Shown here: piece after piece, positions 46,829 through 56,228 of the stretch
Layout: every line of letters begins with the position of its first letter
How positions within the stretch are numbered: position 1 is the first letter of the stretch
Source of the DNA: Urechidicola croceus
GTDB taxonomy: Bacteria > Bacteroidota > Bacteroidia > Flavobacteriales > Flavobacteriaceae
DNA: 64,000 nucleotides
Direction of reading: 5' to 3'
NCBI GenBank assembly: GCA_905181865.1
Contig: CAJIZG010000003.1
Location: 1,004,001-1,068,000 of the forward strand
Program-made: the position numbers and the translations under genes
Notes under the pieces: model-generated
The model's database searches: none
What the model saw: only the letters and a program-made list of their open reading frames with translations
Told to the model about the DNA's origin: nothing

Positions 46829-49674
46829 TAATAAATAAACTGAAATTCCGGCAATAATAATGTTGCCCAAAATAAATCTTGAACAGCCTTTATATTTGGT
46901 TCTTCACCCAAAGCGTGTAACATTATTTTCTTTTCTTTTGTTGATGGCATTCTACCTAATGCTTGACGATATAATGTATCAACTATTTTTTCTGAATCTT
47001 CATCGTACTTCGATAACCATTCATTTGCACCTACTTCTAACACTGAATTAAAATAAGAACCGTTTGTCAATTCCAATGCTTGCAATAAAGTTGCCTGATC
47101 ATCTCTCGAAGTTGTAATGTTCTCTCTACTTGGTCTTCCCAATGCCTTTAAAAAAGTATGTTGTTTCACCATACTTGCACGAGCAAATACGGCTTCGTTG
47201 TCATGAAATGAAAAATCTAATAATTTACCCCAGTGACCCGATCCAAAATTCTTTGAAGCACTCCATTCAGAATCATCGAACCTCAACGCTACCCAATCTT
47301 CAGCAGGCCTATCATCTGTACTTTTCCAAGTTTTATCCGAATGAACAAGAGTTTCTTTTCCTTCCTCATCAATGATTTTCATAGCGAATAAAATTCCAGC
47401 AGGTTTTGGAATATTTCCTGTATTCTCTCCTTCAACTGCAATAATATTTTCTCCTTTTTTTAAATATTTGGCAATATCTTTCTTCCCCACCTTCTTCCAA
47501 TTATCTCCGTTTAATACTTCTTTTCCATTAACAAATAATACATATGAATTATCCACAGAAATCAAAACTTGCGCAGTTTCAATAGTTTCTGAATCAAGTT
47601 TAAACGTATGTCTGAAATATCTTTTTCCAGGATCTGGCAACACATCTCGCTCAAATTTTCGCTCCCGATGCCAAATTCTATTGGCTGATAATTGTGAAGG
47701 GTCTGGATTAAACTCTGCAGCATAATAAACAGGAGAAATAACTTGACTTATAGCATCAGAAAATTGCTCTGCACTCATCCGTCGTATAATTGGCCCCTTA
47801 AACTTATAGGAATCTGATTTTATAACGGCCACTTCCTTATAATTTACAGTTGGCAATTGATATGTTTTTGAAGTCATCACGGTTCGCATTAATTGCTTTA
47901 AATCATAGCCAGATTCAATAAATTCAGCCGATAACCAATCTAATAAATCGACATCCCAAGGAGCATTGTCCATTTCATCCACTGGTTCTACAATACCTCT
48001 GCCCATCAATCTTTTCCAGATTCTATTTGTTATCGTTCGATACAACCTACCGTTTTCAGGCTTCACAATAACTTCAGAAAGTTTTTCAAGTCTTCCTGCC
48101 ACCGTAGGCGCATCAATAGAACCAAGAGATGGGTATAAAAAATTCACCTTCGCCATTTTCCCTATGGGCTTATCGCAACGATTTAATTCTAGGATCGAAT
48201 CCGAAAATACGGTTGCAAATCCATACGCTTGATCTAAGGTTAAATTACTTACAAAACTATTGTGGCATGATGCACATTTCAAATTCACTCCCAGCAAGGC
48301 TTGTCCAATATTCTGAGCCGCCTGCATTTCTGTACGCTGACTTGCATTTACAACACCTCTCCATTCTATCCCTTTAATAAACCCAATAGATTCTTCCGTT
48401 GGATTCATCAATTCCTTAACCATAAGATTGTATGGTTTGTTATCCATCAATGATTTATATAGCCATCGTGTAATCTGCTTTCTTCCTCCTGTAATAAACC
48501 CAGTTCCAGAATAATCGTTTCTCAATAAATCATTCCAAAAACTCAACCAATTCTGCGAGTAACTTGGCGCATTACTTAAAAGATTATCAACTAATTTTCC
48601 CCTTTTATCAGTACTAGTATCCTTCAAAAAAAATTCTACCTGTGCAATTGAGGGAAGTAAGCCCAAAACGTCAAGATAAGCACGTCTAATAAAAGTACGA
48701 TCATTAACAACACCTGAAACCTTTATATTATTCTCGTCAAAATAACTAAAAACCAATTTATCAACTGGATGTTTCTCCGAAATCTCTTCAGGTAATGATG
48801 GTTTTTCTAAAGCCAAAGGTGCTTCTGGAAATATTTTTAATGCTTGATCTGCCCAATGCGCTCCTTCTTTAATCCATAATCCAATCAATTCAATTTCCGA
48901 ATCTTTTAACACCTTTCCTTTTTTAGGCATCACATCATCATGATTTGGAGATAATGTAATCCTTTTATATAGTTCACTTTGATTTGGATAACCTGCAACG
49001 ATAGATTCACCTGATTTACCTCCTTTAAAAACACCTTGTTTATTGTCTAAAACCAGTTCTCCTTTTTTTTTATTCTCGTTGTGACACTGATAACAATTGT
49101 GAGCGAAAATGGCTCGGACCTCTAAATTTAAAGCATCTTTTTGAGGTTTAGATAAAGTGTCCAAGGGAGTTAACTGCGATAACAACACTCGTGTCTTTCC
49201 ATCATCATACGATTTAACATTACCAGGGAGCACGCTCGTTAAAAAATCTTCACCGTGGGTAAGACTAGCCCCTAAATGCCCGGTTACAGAAAGTATAATT
49301 ACCGTTAAAACTAATCCACTTCTATATTTAAAATAATTTGGTTTTTGAGTTTTGGCAAGTCTAAACAATATAACAGCGGTAATGGAGGCTAAAACAGCCG
49401 TGGCAATTCCAAAATATTGATGCAAAGAAACTAGGTCTCCAGTATAATTATCGAACGTTCCTAAAAACCAACCTAAACAAGCAGATACTACAGAAAAAAT
49501 TGCTCCTAAATAAACCATCCAGGCAATTCCTTCACGTAACCCTTTACGCTTTCCTTTTAATGTTAAAATCTCCAACAATAAAGCCACTATTAATAGACCT
49601 ATTGGAAAATGTACTGCTAAAGGATGCAACCGTCCAAGTAATTGAACAATCCAAATCCACGAATTTCCTTCCAT
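46828..49674 (-). CDS. DUF2231-PSCyt1-PSCyt2-PSD1 cytochrome protein
   Basis: 948 residues. N-terminal DUF2231-like membrane unit with four helices (about 15-140; HPLAVHFPIGLLIVALLLE). Planctomycete cytochrome c domain with CYQCH at 194-198 and a Met-containing DVMPKKG. DUF1549 (PSCyt2) with a second heme motif, CASCH. DUF1553 (PSD1) at the C-terminus, interrupted by a galactose-binding-like domain (FRHTFKLDSETIETAQVLIS, FVNGKEVLNGDNWK, DDSEWSASKNFG). Probably an inner-membrane-anchored multi-domain oxidoreductase or carbohydrate-binding protein; function unproven. Translationally coupled to the DUF1501 gene. Confidence 0.88.
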   Translation of the reverse strand: MEGNSWIWIVQLLGRLHPLAVHFPIGLLIVALLLEILTLKGKRKGLREGIAWMVYLGAIFSVVSACLGWFLGTFDNYTGDLVSLHQYFGIATAVLASITAVILFRLAKTQKPNYFKYRSGLVLTVIILSVTGHLGASLTHGEDFLTSVLPGNVKSYDDGKTRVLLSQLTPLDTLSKPQKDALNLEVRAIFAHNCYQCHNENKKKGELVLDNKQGVFKGGKSGESIVAGYPNQSELYKRITLSPNHDDVMPKKGKVLKDSEIELIGLWIKEGAHWADQALKIFPEAPLALEKPSLPEEISEKHPVDKLVFSYFDENNIKVSGVVNDRTFIRRAYLDVLGLLPSIAQVEFFLKDTSTDKRGKLVDNLLSNAPSYSQNWLSFWNDLLRNDYSGTGFITGGRKQITRWLYKSLMDNKPYNLMVKELMNPTEESIGFIKGIEWRGVVNASQRTEMQAAQNIGQALLGVNLKCASCHNSFVSNLTLDQAYGFATVFSDSILELNRCDKPIGKMAKVNFLYPSLGSIDAPTVAGRLEKLSEVIVKPENGRLYRTITNRIWKRLMGRGIVEPVDEMDNAPWDVDLLDWLSAEFIESGYDLKQLMRTVMTSKTYQLPTVNYKEVAVIKSDSYKFKGPIIRRMSAEQFSDAISQVISPVYYAAEFNPDPSQLSANRIWHRERKFERDVLPDPGKRYFRHTFKLDSETIETAQVLISVDNSYVLFVNGKEVLNGDNWKKVGKKDIAKYLKKGENIIAVEGENTGNIPKPAGILFAMKIIDEEGKETLVHSDKTWKSTDDRPAEDWVALRFDDSEWSASKNFGSGHWGKLLDFSFHDNEAVFARASMVKQHTFLKALGRPSRENITTSRDDQATLLQALELTNGSYFNSVLEVGANEWLSKYDEDSEKIVDTLYRQALGRMPSTKEKKIMLHALGEEPNIKAVQDLFWATLLLPEFQFIY

Positions 49675-49925
49675 TGCTGCTAATATACAGTTTTATATAT
49701 TTCTATTTGACCACTCATATCAATTATAATTTGTTTTTTTAGTACCCCTATCTAGTAGTGTTAAAAATTTGTAATTTGTGGAGACTTATTATTACTTTTT
49801 TTTAAAAGCAACTCGCGTTTGACTAAAATACAATAAATATTGACCCCAAATAAAGAATTATACATTGATATAACTGTCCTGCTCTGTCCTGCTCTCCTCT
49901 ATCCTGTTCTGAATTCAAAAAATAT
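49675..49925. other. Gap upstream of the PSD1 gene
   Basis: About 250 bases before a terminator, no gene. It includes the tandem GTCCTGCTCT pair at 49876-49895. The promoter of the PSD1-DUF1501-phosphoesterase operon should be here, but no clear -7 box was found. Confidence 0.35.
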
Positions 49926-49952
49926 CACTTTGTAGTTTTTATCTACAAAGTG
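49926..49952 (-). terminator. Terminator after alkaline phosphatase
   Basis: 10-base stem CACTTTGTAG / CTACAAAGTG with a 7-base loop, followed on the minus strand by a T-run. Located about 120 bases past the phosphatase stop. Confidence 0.65.
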
Positions 49953-50072
49953 CTATTTTTATTCGCGTTTTAAACTGAATCAAAACTACACTAGAATTCC
50001 CATTTTAATATGGAGAATTCAATCAAAAATATGGGATTTCAGTCAAATCTAGCCGAGTATTGAACAATTACC

Positions 50073-51188
50073 TTACCACCCAGTCACCTTTAAAATCTTA
50101 TCATAGATTTCATTATTCTCATAAACCCCAGAAAACACCTCTGAACCAGGCCCATACGCGAATACTGGAATTAAGGTTGCTGAATGACCTCCTGTAGAAA
50201 AGGTTGGCTCAATTTCACTATAATCGCTATACTCGCTACCATCTTCTCTTTTCTTTTTCTTAGCTGCTAAGGTAAAACCTCCAGTCTCATGATCTGAAGT
50301 TACAATAACCAAGGTGTTTCCATCTTTTTCAGCAAAATCTAATGCCTTCCCAATGGCTTCATCAAAATCAATTAATTCAGAAATCAAATAGGAACTATTA
50401 TTCTGATGTCCTCCCCAGTCAATCTGTGAACCTTCAGACATTATAAAAAAGTTAGCATTATCTTGACTTAAAAATTGAATAGCCTGCGCTGTAGCATCGG
50501 AAAGAAAATTTCCGCGGCCTTCTTCCATCTTTGGCATGGCATCTTTTGCCAATAAATAACCTACTTTTCTTTTCGATTTAATTGTTGAAAAATCTTTCAA
50601 TCCAACGGTGTCGACTTTGAATTTATTTTTCTTCAATTCTTTTAATAAATTTCGTCCATCTTTTCTTTCGTTAAAATGTTCTAGTCCTCCACCAGCAAAA
50701 TAATCTACTCCCGAATTTAATAAATCAACAGCAATATCATCATTCATACTTCTACTAACGGCATGCGCGTAAAAACTTGCTGGCGTGGCGTGCGTAATTG
50801 AAGAAGTCGCTACCATTCCTGTTTTAATGTTTTTTGAAGAGACTCGCTCCACTATATTTTTAACGGAAGTGGAGTCGTCAGCCACTCCAATAGCTCCATT
50901 ATACGTTTTTACACCACAAGCAAATGCCGTAGCACCAGCTGCAGAATCAGTGACATCTTGTCTCGAGGATGAAGTCTTAATTAATCCAATATTTTGAAAT
51001 CGTTTGTAGTTAGGTTCCGAATCTTTAAAATAAAAAGCTGATGAAATTTGCGACAATCCAGTACCATCACTTATTAATAAAATTACATTCTTCGGAGTTT
51101 TGTTTTCTTCCTTCGCCTTTGCATCATTCGTTGTATTCGATAACAGCATCAAAGGAACCACTGCCAACATAATCTTCGTTAATTTCAT
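50073..51188 (-). CDS. Alkaline phosphatase
   Basis: 371 residues with signal peptide (MLAVVPLMLLSNTT). Metal and nucleophile sites: ISDGTG (Asp41), DVTDSAAGATAFACG with Ser82 as the phosphorylated residue, EGSQIDWGGH, and SDHETGG near 297. Slightly shorter than E. coli PhoA. Periplasmic monoester hydrolysis, giving phosphate or dephosphorylated sugars. 19 bases downstream of the beta-propeller gene, probably one transcript. Confidence 0.93.
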   Translation of the reverse strand: MKLTKIMLAVVPLMLLSNTTNDAKAKEENKTPKNVILLISDGTGLSQISSAFYFKDSEPNYKRFQNIGLIKTSSSRQDVTDSAAGATAFACGVKTYNGAIGVADDSTSVKNIVERVSSKNIKTGMVATSSITHATPASFYAHAVSRSMNDDIAVDLLNSGVDYFAGGGLEHFNERKDGRNLLKELKKNKFKVDTVGLKDFSTIKSKRKVGYLLAKDAMPKMEEGRGNFLSDATAQAIQFLSQDNANFFIMSEGSQIDWGGHQNNSSYLISELIDFDEAIGKALDFAEKDGNTLVIVTSDHETGGFTLAAKKKKREDGSEYSDYSEIEPTFSTGGHSATLIPVFAYGPGSEVFSGVYENNEIYDKILKVTGW

Positions 51189-51207
51189 TTAATCTTTATT
51201 TTAAGTA

Positions 51208-52125
51208 TTATTTCGAGTCATTGATATAAGACTCTATATTCATTTTATATAAATTTCCGCCAATATTTGAACTAGCCCAATATTCATCTGTGATATAAAC
51301 CTCTGAATTTGACACAAAACAAACTGCTTCTTTTTGTGTGTTCTTCCCTAAATCAATTTCAACACAATCTCCTCCAAAAAAATCATCTTCATCAAAGTTA
51401 TAGAACACCCATAATTTACGCCCATTTATAAGGCAAACTCTCTTTCCGTTTGGACTAATATCTGCTCCTGTAATCCAATATTCATGAAAATCATTTGAAT
51501 TACCAGATTCCGTACCCGTAAAAAAATATCCTATTTTTTTTGCGGTATGATCTCCTTTCTTTGTTGAAACACGATATACATTTGTTGAAGAAGGAAATGA
51601 TCTGTGTTTTGTAAACAAATAAAGTTTATTATTACTCCAAAACATACCCTCACAATCGAAATTCATCTTCTTTTTATTTGGTGGAAAATGTTTCTGATCT
51701 TCAAAATTAAAGGAAATTGTTTTGGCAGAAGTTTCTTCATCTTTAATCTCTGGATTTGAAATTTCGAAGACCCTTAACTTCTTCGATTTGTTACTGTTAT
51801 TACCAATATCTCCAATATAAATATTTCCTTTATCATCTTTAGTTATATCTTCCCAGTCCCTATTCTTAGCCTTATCTATAGCGAGCGTTCGCAATAAGTT
51901 CCCGGTAAAATCACATTCGTATAATTCCGATTTACCTCCGCTATCATTGAATGTCCAAATACTATCATCACTTGCCATTTCAATACCAGAAGATTCATGT
52001 ACTTTAGCGGGGAGTTTCGTAATGAATTCTAGCTTTTGACTATACATATTAATAGTGATACCTATAAAAAATAGCAACACTATTCTACCGAATAATCTAA
52101 ACCTAAAAGTCATATCAGCGATCAT
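51208..52125 (-). CDS. Secreted beta-propeller-like protein
   Basis: 305 residues with a signal peptide (IVLLFFIGITINMYSQ). Repeated blade-like segments (ESSGIEMASDDSIWTFNDSGG, DWEDITKDDKGNIYIGDIGNN, FDCEGMFWSNNKLYLFTKHR, YWITGADISPNGKRVCLI) suggest a propeller of the SdiA-regulated/YncE kind. No catalytic motif was recognised. A start at the ATG 52113 is equally possible. Sits between the second cytochrome gene and alkaline phosphatase in the same direction. Confidence 0.7.
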   Translation of the reverse strand: MIADMTFRFRLFGRIVLLFFIGITINMYSQKLEFITKLPAKVHESSGIEMASDDSIWTFNDSGGKSELYECDFTGNLLRTLAIDKAKNRDWEDITKDDKGNIYIGDIGNNSNKSKKLRVFEISNPEIKDEETSAKTISFNFEDQKHFPPNKKKMNFDCEGMFWSNNKLYLFTKHRSFPSSTNVYRVSTKKGDHTAKKIGYFFTGTESGNSNDFHEYWITGADISPNGKRVCLINGRKLWVFYNFDEDDFFGGDCVEIDLGKNTQKEAVCFVSNSEVYITDEYWASSNIGGNLYKMNIESYINDSK

Positions 52126-52200
52126 TAAACTTTAATCATTGAAGAAAGCACTAAAATAGGAAAATTTACGCATAATAAAACTGCAATTTCAACTGTTTAT

Positions 52201-52240
52201 TTTTATTTTGTGATAAAAATTTTAACATGCTCGTTTCATT
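52201..52240. repeat. AACATGCTCG family repeat, partial copy D
   Basis: GATAAAAATTTTAACATGCTCGTTTCAT core, identical to copies A and B over the final 16 bases but without the GCTATTCGCTA part. Lies between the beta-propeller and cytochrome genes, more than 34 kb from the other copies. Confidence 0.55.
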
Positions 52241-52261
52241 TTATCGCATACAATCATTTTC

Positions 52262-55153
52262 TCAATTTAATGAGATCAAATAGCTCACGATATCAGCCAA
52301 TTTTTGCTCCTCTAAATTTAGTGATTTTGCATCTGGCATAATGCTCGTTTTCATTTGTTGCTTACTTTCAATATTACTCGATTTAATTACAACTTGTTTT
52401 CCTGTAAAATCTTTTAAAACAGCGGTCTCTCCTTCCGAGAGTAAAAAACCATAAAATACTTGTCCTGTTTTCGTTTTTATCATCATTGGTTCAAAACCAA
52501 ATGCAATAGCCGAACTTGGATTAATAATGGCATCCAATAAAGCCAACTTGTCAAATTTCTGACTCGCTGTAGTTAACATGGGGCCAATATCTTTGCCTAA
52601 ATCTCCTACTTTGTGACAGGCTATACAGAAAGTAGTCACGAACTCTAGTCCTTTTTTAGGATCCCCCTTTAAAGCACTTATATTTTTAATATTGTATATT
52701 TCTTCATCCGCCTTTTTAAAATATTCACTCGCTAAAGTTCTAATTTCCAATTCAGGATTATCAAACAAATCTTGAGAAACTGACGCTATCATTTCTTTTG
52801 AAATTTGTTCTTCTGCTGCTAAGTTTATTAAAAGACGACCTCCAACGACTGTTTTAGCTATTTTTTTAGCAGCTTCAAGTTTCTTATCAAAAGAAATTAT
52901 TTTTGACAAAAGTGTTTCTTTTAAGTTCGAAATCTCATCTGACAATCCAAAATAAGACTTGCTCTCATAGGCATCCCAATCCCATAAATTAAACCAGTCA
53001 TTCCCTCTTCTGTAATTCACCCAATAAGCAGCTAATTCTTTCACTGCTTCACTATCGGTATTTTCCTTTAAGCCAATCATAGTTTCAACGGCTTTAACAT
53101 CAGAAATAAAGGCAAGGGCATCTACAGAAAGCATCCTTAAACTATCTGACAATTGATTAGAAGAAGCTCTTTTTGCCAAGGAATTTATAGATTCCTTCGG
53201 ATGAATTCTCCAAACTAAAGAAGCCAGTTGGTTTGACCATTTAACAGACTCTATATGCTTCGAAGAAACAAAATATTGGTATGCCAATGCTTCTTTTCCT
53301 TCCAAGGCCATACCCAAAGCCTCCAAATACCACCTATCAGAGCCGTCATAACCTTTAAGCAACTCTTCAATAATTGTCTTACTCTCTTCCCAAGGAATAT
53401 CTCTTAAAGAAATAGCCACTTCTCTTCGTACAGACGGAGAAGGGTCACTCATTGCAATTCTAGCATATTTCAACAAATCCTTTGATTTCTTTTTTAAGGC
53501 TCTATACGCAGTTACCCTCAGTCGAGGGTTTGGTTCTGATTTCAAAACACCTTCTACCATCTCTATTCCTCCTTCTCCCAATTCTGATAATAGCCAAATT
53601 GCTCTAGCTTGATAATATGAATTGGATGAATTTAAAATGGTCTTCACTTCATTTAAAACCAAATTTCCTTGACTTTTCAATTTCTCATACCCTAAATAAC
53701 GCACGTTAACGGCAGGATTTAATAAGGCTTCAATTTGACCTTTCGTCGTATTCAAATCAATTTTAGGATTTGCTAATTTATTATTCTTTGGAGTAATTCT
53801 ATAAATTCTTCCGTTCCCAACAGTATCTAACATTTTATGTCCTCCAACCAATGGATCGTACCAATCGGCTATATAAATTGCACCATCAGTGCCCACAGCA
53901 ACATCACTTGGACGAAACCGTTTTCGAGTATCTCCATCTACTTTATGCCAAATATATCCTTCTGTGGATTCACTAAGAGACGTGATTAGATCCTTCTTCT
54001 CCAATTCGAATCCTGCACCATTATAAGATGGTTTGTACGAAAAAATTACATTTCTCCCAGCATCCGCACTCAACAACATTCCCTGAAATTCTGGTCCAAA
54101 TGCCTCTCCTTCATATACAACCACTCCAGTTGGCGATCCTGCTCCTGTTTGATCTCCTGCAGGAATTACTCCAGGATCATTTTGATGCCAATGAGAAGAA
54201 AAAATATCTTGATTCGGTTTTTGGTCAGCGCGCCAAGTTCTACTTCCATCAGCATTAAAAAAACCTGCATTTCCCCCTTCCATCAACCAAGTGGTTCTAC
54301 AAGTTTCTACGCCATCGTCGTTATCATTTTGCCACATGTTGCCATAAGAATCTAAGGCAAGTTCATAAGCATTTCTAAAGTTATGTCCAACCACCTCAAG
54401 TCCAGCACCATCCTTTCCAATACGCATGGCCAAACCACCAACCCAAATACGTCCATCATCACTTACTTGTGCCGGTTGATTCTTTTTATTATAGGGCGTT
54501 CCACCAGAGTACACACTTCCTGATCGTAAATTCCAACCTGCTTTATCTTTTACATTATGGGGTCCCGCATTACCCGTATTAAAATAAAATTCGCCATCAG
54601 GTCCAGTAGTTAACGCATGCAAACTATGATCATGATCAAACCCTCCAAAACCCGTTAAAAACACCTCTCTCTTATCAGCGACATCATCATTGTTTTCATC
54701 CGTATAGACAAATAAATTAGGTGCACATGAGACATACGCTTTGTTCCCAATAATAGCAATTCCTAGTGGAGCTACCAAATCTTCATCCTGCACAAAAACC
54801 TTCGATGAATCAGAGATACCGTCTCCATCTGTATCTTCTAATATCACAACACGGTCACCTTTTTCAAAATTCAGATGATCTTTTGGTTTGTTGTTGAAGT
54901 TTCTATAATTAACTGCCTCTGTTACCCAAATTCTACCTTTCGCATCTACATCCATATTTGTAGGGTTGTATAAACTTGGAGATTCTGCCCACAACGTGGC
55001 TTGCCACCCTTCAGGCAAAATAAAGCTATTATCATCAACGGTTTTAAATTCTAGTGGATCAATAATGACATCCGCAGATCTAGAATCCGCACAAGAATTG
55101 ACCAGCAATACAAATAAAAATAGTAGTAGAATAAATTTTTTATTTGATTTCAT
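52262..55153 (-). CDS. PVC-type heme-binding sugar-dehydrogenase-like lipoprotein
   Basis: 963 residues, lipobox Cys21 (LVNSC). N-terminal beta-propeller (about 45-450) with TNMDVDAKGRIWVTEAVNYR, RVVILEDTDGDGISDSSKVF and GPDGEFYFNTGNAGPHN; the acidic DTDGDG could bind calcium. Then HEAT-like repeats (about 460-800) and a C-terminal cytochrome c with CIACH at 843-847 and a likely axial Met939 (SIMPDA). Paralogous in architecture to the 40584-43190 gene but clearly different in sequence. Probably periplasmic or surface sugar oxidation. Divergent from a TIM-barrel gene. Confidence 0.88.
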   Translation of the reverse strand: MKSNKKFILLLFLFVLLVNSCADSRSADVIIDPLEFKTVDDNSFILPEGWQATLWAESPSLYNPTNMDVDAKGRIWVTEAVNYRNFNNKPKDHLNFEKGDRVVILEDTDGDGISDSSKVFVQDEDLVAPLGIAIIGNKAYVSCAPNLFVYTDENNDDVADKREVFLTGFGGFDHDHSLHALTTGPDGEFYFNTGNAGPHNVKDKAGWNLRSGSVYSGGTPYNKKNQPAQVSDDGRIWVGGLAMRIGKDGAGLEVVGHNFRNAYELALDSYGNMWQNDNDDGVETCRTTWLMEGGNAGFFNADGSRTWRADQKPNQDIFSSHWHQNDPGVIPAGDQTGAGSPTGVVVYEGEAFGPEFQGMLLSADAGRNVIFSYKPSYNGAGFELEKKDLITSLSESTEGYIWHKVDGDTRKRFRPSDVAVGTDGAIYIADWYDPLVGGHKMLDTVGNGRIYRITPKNNKLANPKIDLNTTKGQIEALLNPAVNVRYLGYEKLKSQGNLVLNEVKTILNSSNSYYQARAIWLLSELGEGGIEMVEGVLKSEPNPRLRVTAYRALKKKSKDLLKYARIAMSDPSPSVRREVAISLRDIPWEESKTIIEELLKGYDGSDRWYLEALGMALEGKEALAYQYFVSSKHIESVKWSNQLASLVWRIHPKESINSLAKRASSNQLSDSLRMLSVDALAFISDVKAVETMIGLKENTDSEAVKELAAYWVNYRRGNDWFNLWDWDAYESKSYFGLSDEISNLKETLLSKIISFDKKLEAAKKIAKTVVGGRLLINLAAEEQISKEMIASVSQDLFDNPELEIRTLASEYFKKADEEIYNIKNISALKGDPKKGLEFVTTFCIACHKVGDLGKDIGPMLTTASQKFDKLALLDAIINPSSAIAFGFEPMMIKTKTGQVFYGFLLSEGETAVLKDFTGKQVVIKSSNIESKQQMKTSIMPDAKSLNLEEQKLADIVSYLISLN

Positions 55154-55224
55154 ATTTTTAAATTTTAATACTAGAGAGAAAGATATTTATATAATCCCTG
55201 AAAATGAGATTGATAATAAATAAG

Positions 55225-55243
55225 AGCATACATATTATATGCT
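55225..55243. promoter_or_regulatory. Small palindrome upstream of the TIM-barrel gene
   Basis: AGCATA / TATGCT separated by 7 bases in the divergent region between the cytochrome gene and the TIM-barrel gene. Shape and place suit an operator, but the arms are short and AT-rich. Confidence 0.25.
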
Positions 55244-55285
55244 TATTTTAGTGAAAAATAATACTCATTTTAAATTTTATAAAGA

Positions 55286-56152
55286 ATGATTTCCAGAAGA
55301 CACATATTAAAATTATCTCTAGGAATAGTCGCCCTAAATTACATAAATATTTTCAATGCTTTTGGATCGAATTCTAATTCAAACCGATTTCAAATTGGAG
55401 CCTGTGATTGGTCTATTGGACAACACAGTAATATAGAAGCGATGTCAGTGGCAAAAAAAATCGGATTAGATGGTGTTCAGGTCAGTTTAGGAACGGTAAA
55501 AAACAATATGCACTTGAGAGAAATTGAAATTCAAAAAATGTATCAAGAGGCCTGTAAAAAGAATAATGTATCCATCGCAGGAATTGCAATTGGAGAATTA
55601 AATAGTGTTCCTTATAAGTCTGACCCAAGAACTGACAAATGGGTAAGTGACAGTATAGATGTTGCCCATGCATTGGGCTGTAAGGTTGTTTTGTTGGCGT
55701 TTTTCGGAAAAGGCGATTTAAAAGGAGACCCAGAAGGCACTAAAAATGTCATTAAAAAATTGAAAAAGGTTGCCCCAAAAGCAGAAGAAAAAGGAATCAT
55801 TCTTGGAATCGAATCTTGGTTAAATGCAGAAGAGCATATGCATATTATCAATGCCGTGGGATCCCCAAATGTAAAAGTGTATTACGATGTGGCAAATTCA
55901 AATAAAATGGGATACAATATCTATGAAGAAATTCGGTGGCTGGGCCATAAAAACATCTGCGAGTTTCATGCCAAAGAAAATGGTTTTCTTTTAGGTGAAG
56001 GAAAGGTCGACTTCAAAGAAGTTAGAAAAGCAATGGACGATATAAACTTCAATGGATGGGTGATGATTGAGGGGGCTGTCCCAAAGAATGCATCTATGTT
56101 CGAGAGTTATTTGAAAAACAATACCTATTTAAGAGGTGTCTTAAAGTCCTAA
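55286..56152 (+). CDS. TIM-barrel sugar phosphate isomerase/epimerase
   Basis: 288 residues. The N-terminus SRRHILKLSLGIVAL resembles a Tat or signal sequence. AP-endonuclease-2 barrel with GACDWSIGQ, LGIESWLNAEEH, KVYYDVANSNKMGY, ICEFHAKENGF and VMIEGAV giving the expected metal-binding Glu, Asp, His, Glu. Similar enzymes act on keto-sugars or inositols. A second type of the family in the region (with 30549-31370) and a third broken one at 58602. Ends at a bidirectional terminator. Confidence 0.87.
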   Translation: MISRRHILKLSLGIVALNYINIFNAFGSNSNSNRFQIGACDWSIGQHSNIEAMSVAKKIGLDGVQVSLGTVKNNMHLREIEIQKMYQEACKKNNVSIAGIAIGELNSVPYKSDPRTDKWVSDSIDVAHALGCKVVLLAFFGKGDLKGDPEGTKNVIKKLKKVAPKAEEKGIILGIESWLNAEEHMHIINAVGSPNVKVYYDVANSNKMGYNIYEEIRWLGHKNICEFHAKENGFLLGEGKVDFKEVRKAMDDINFNGWVMIEGAVPKNASMFESYLKNNTYLRGVLKS

Positions 56153-56169
56153 TATTAATCAATCCAATT

Positions 56170-56208
56170 AAAGTTTGTCTGAATAAGATCTGAATTCAGA
56201 CAAACTTT
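56170..56208. terminator. Bidirectional terminator
   Basis: 15-base stem AAAGTTTGTCTGAAT / ATTCAGACAAACTTT with a 9-base loop, between the convergent TIM-barrel and transporter genes. Confidence 0.85.
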
Positions 56209-56228
56209 ATTTATTCTACTATTTACTC

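Noticed and set aside
49876-49895. Tandem GTCCTGCTCT pair as a regulatory direct repeat or start of a CRISPR
   Set aside because: Only two 10-base copies with no spacer and a pyrimidine-rich low-complexity context; no array.
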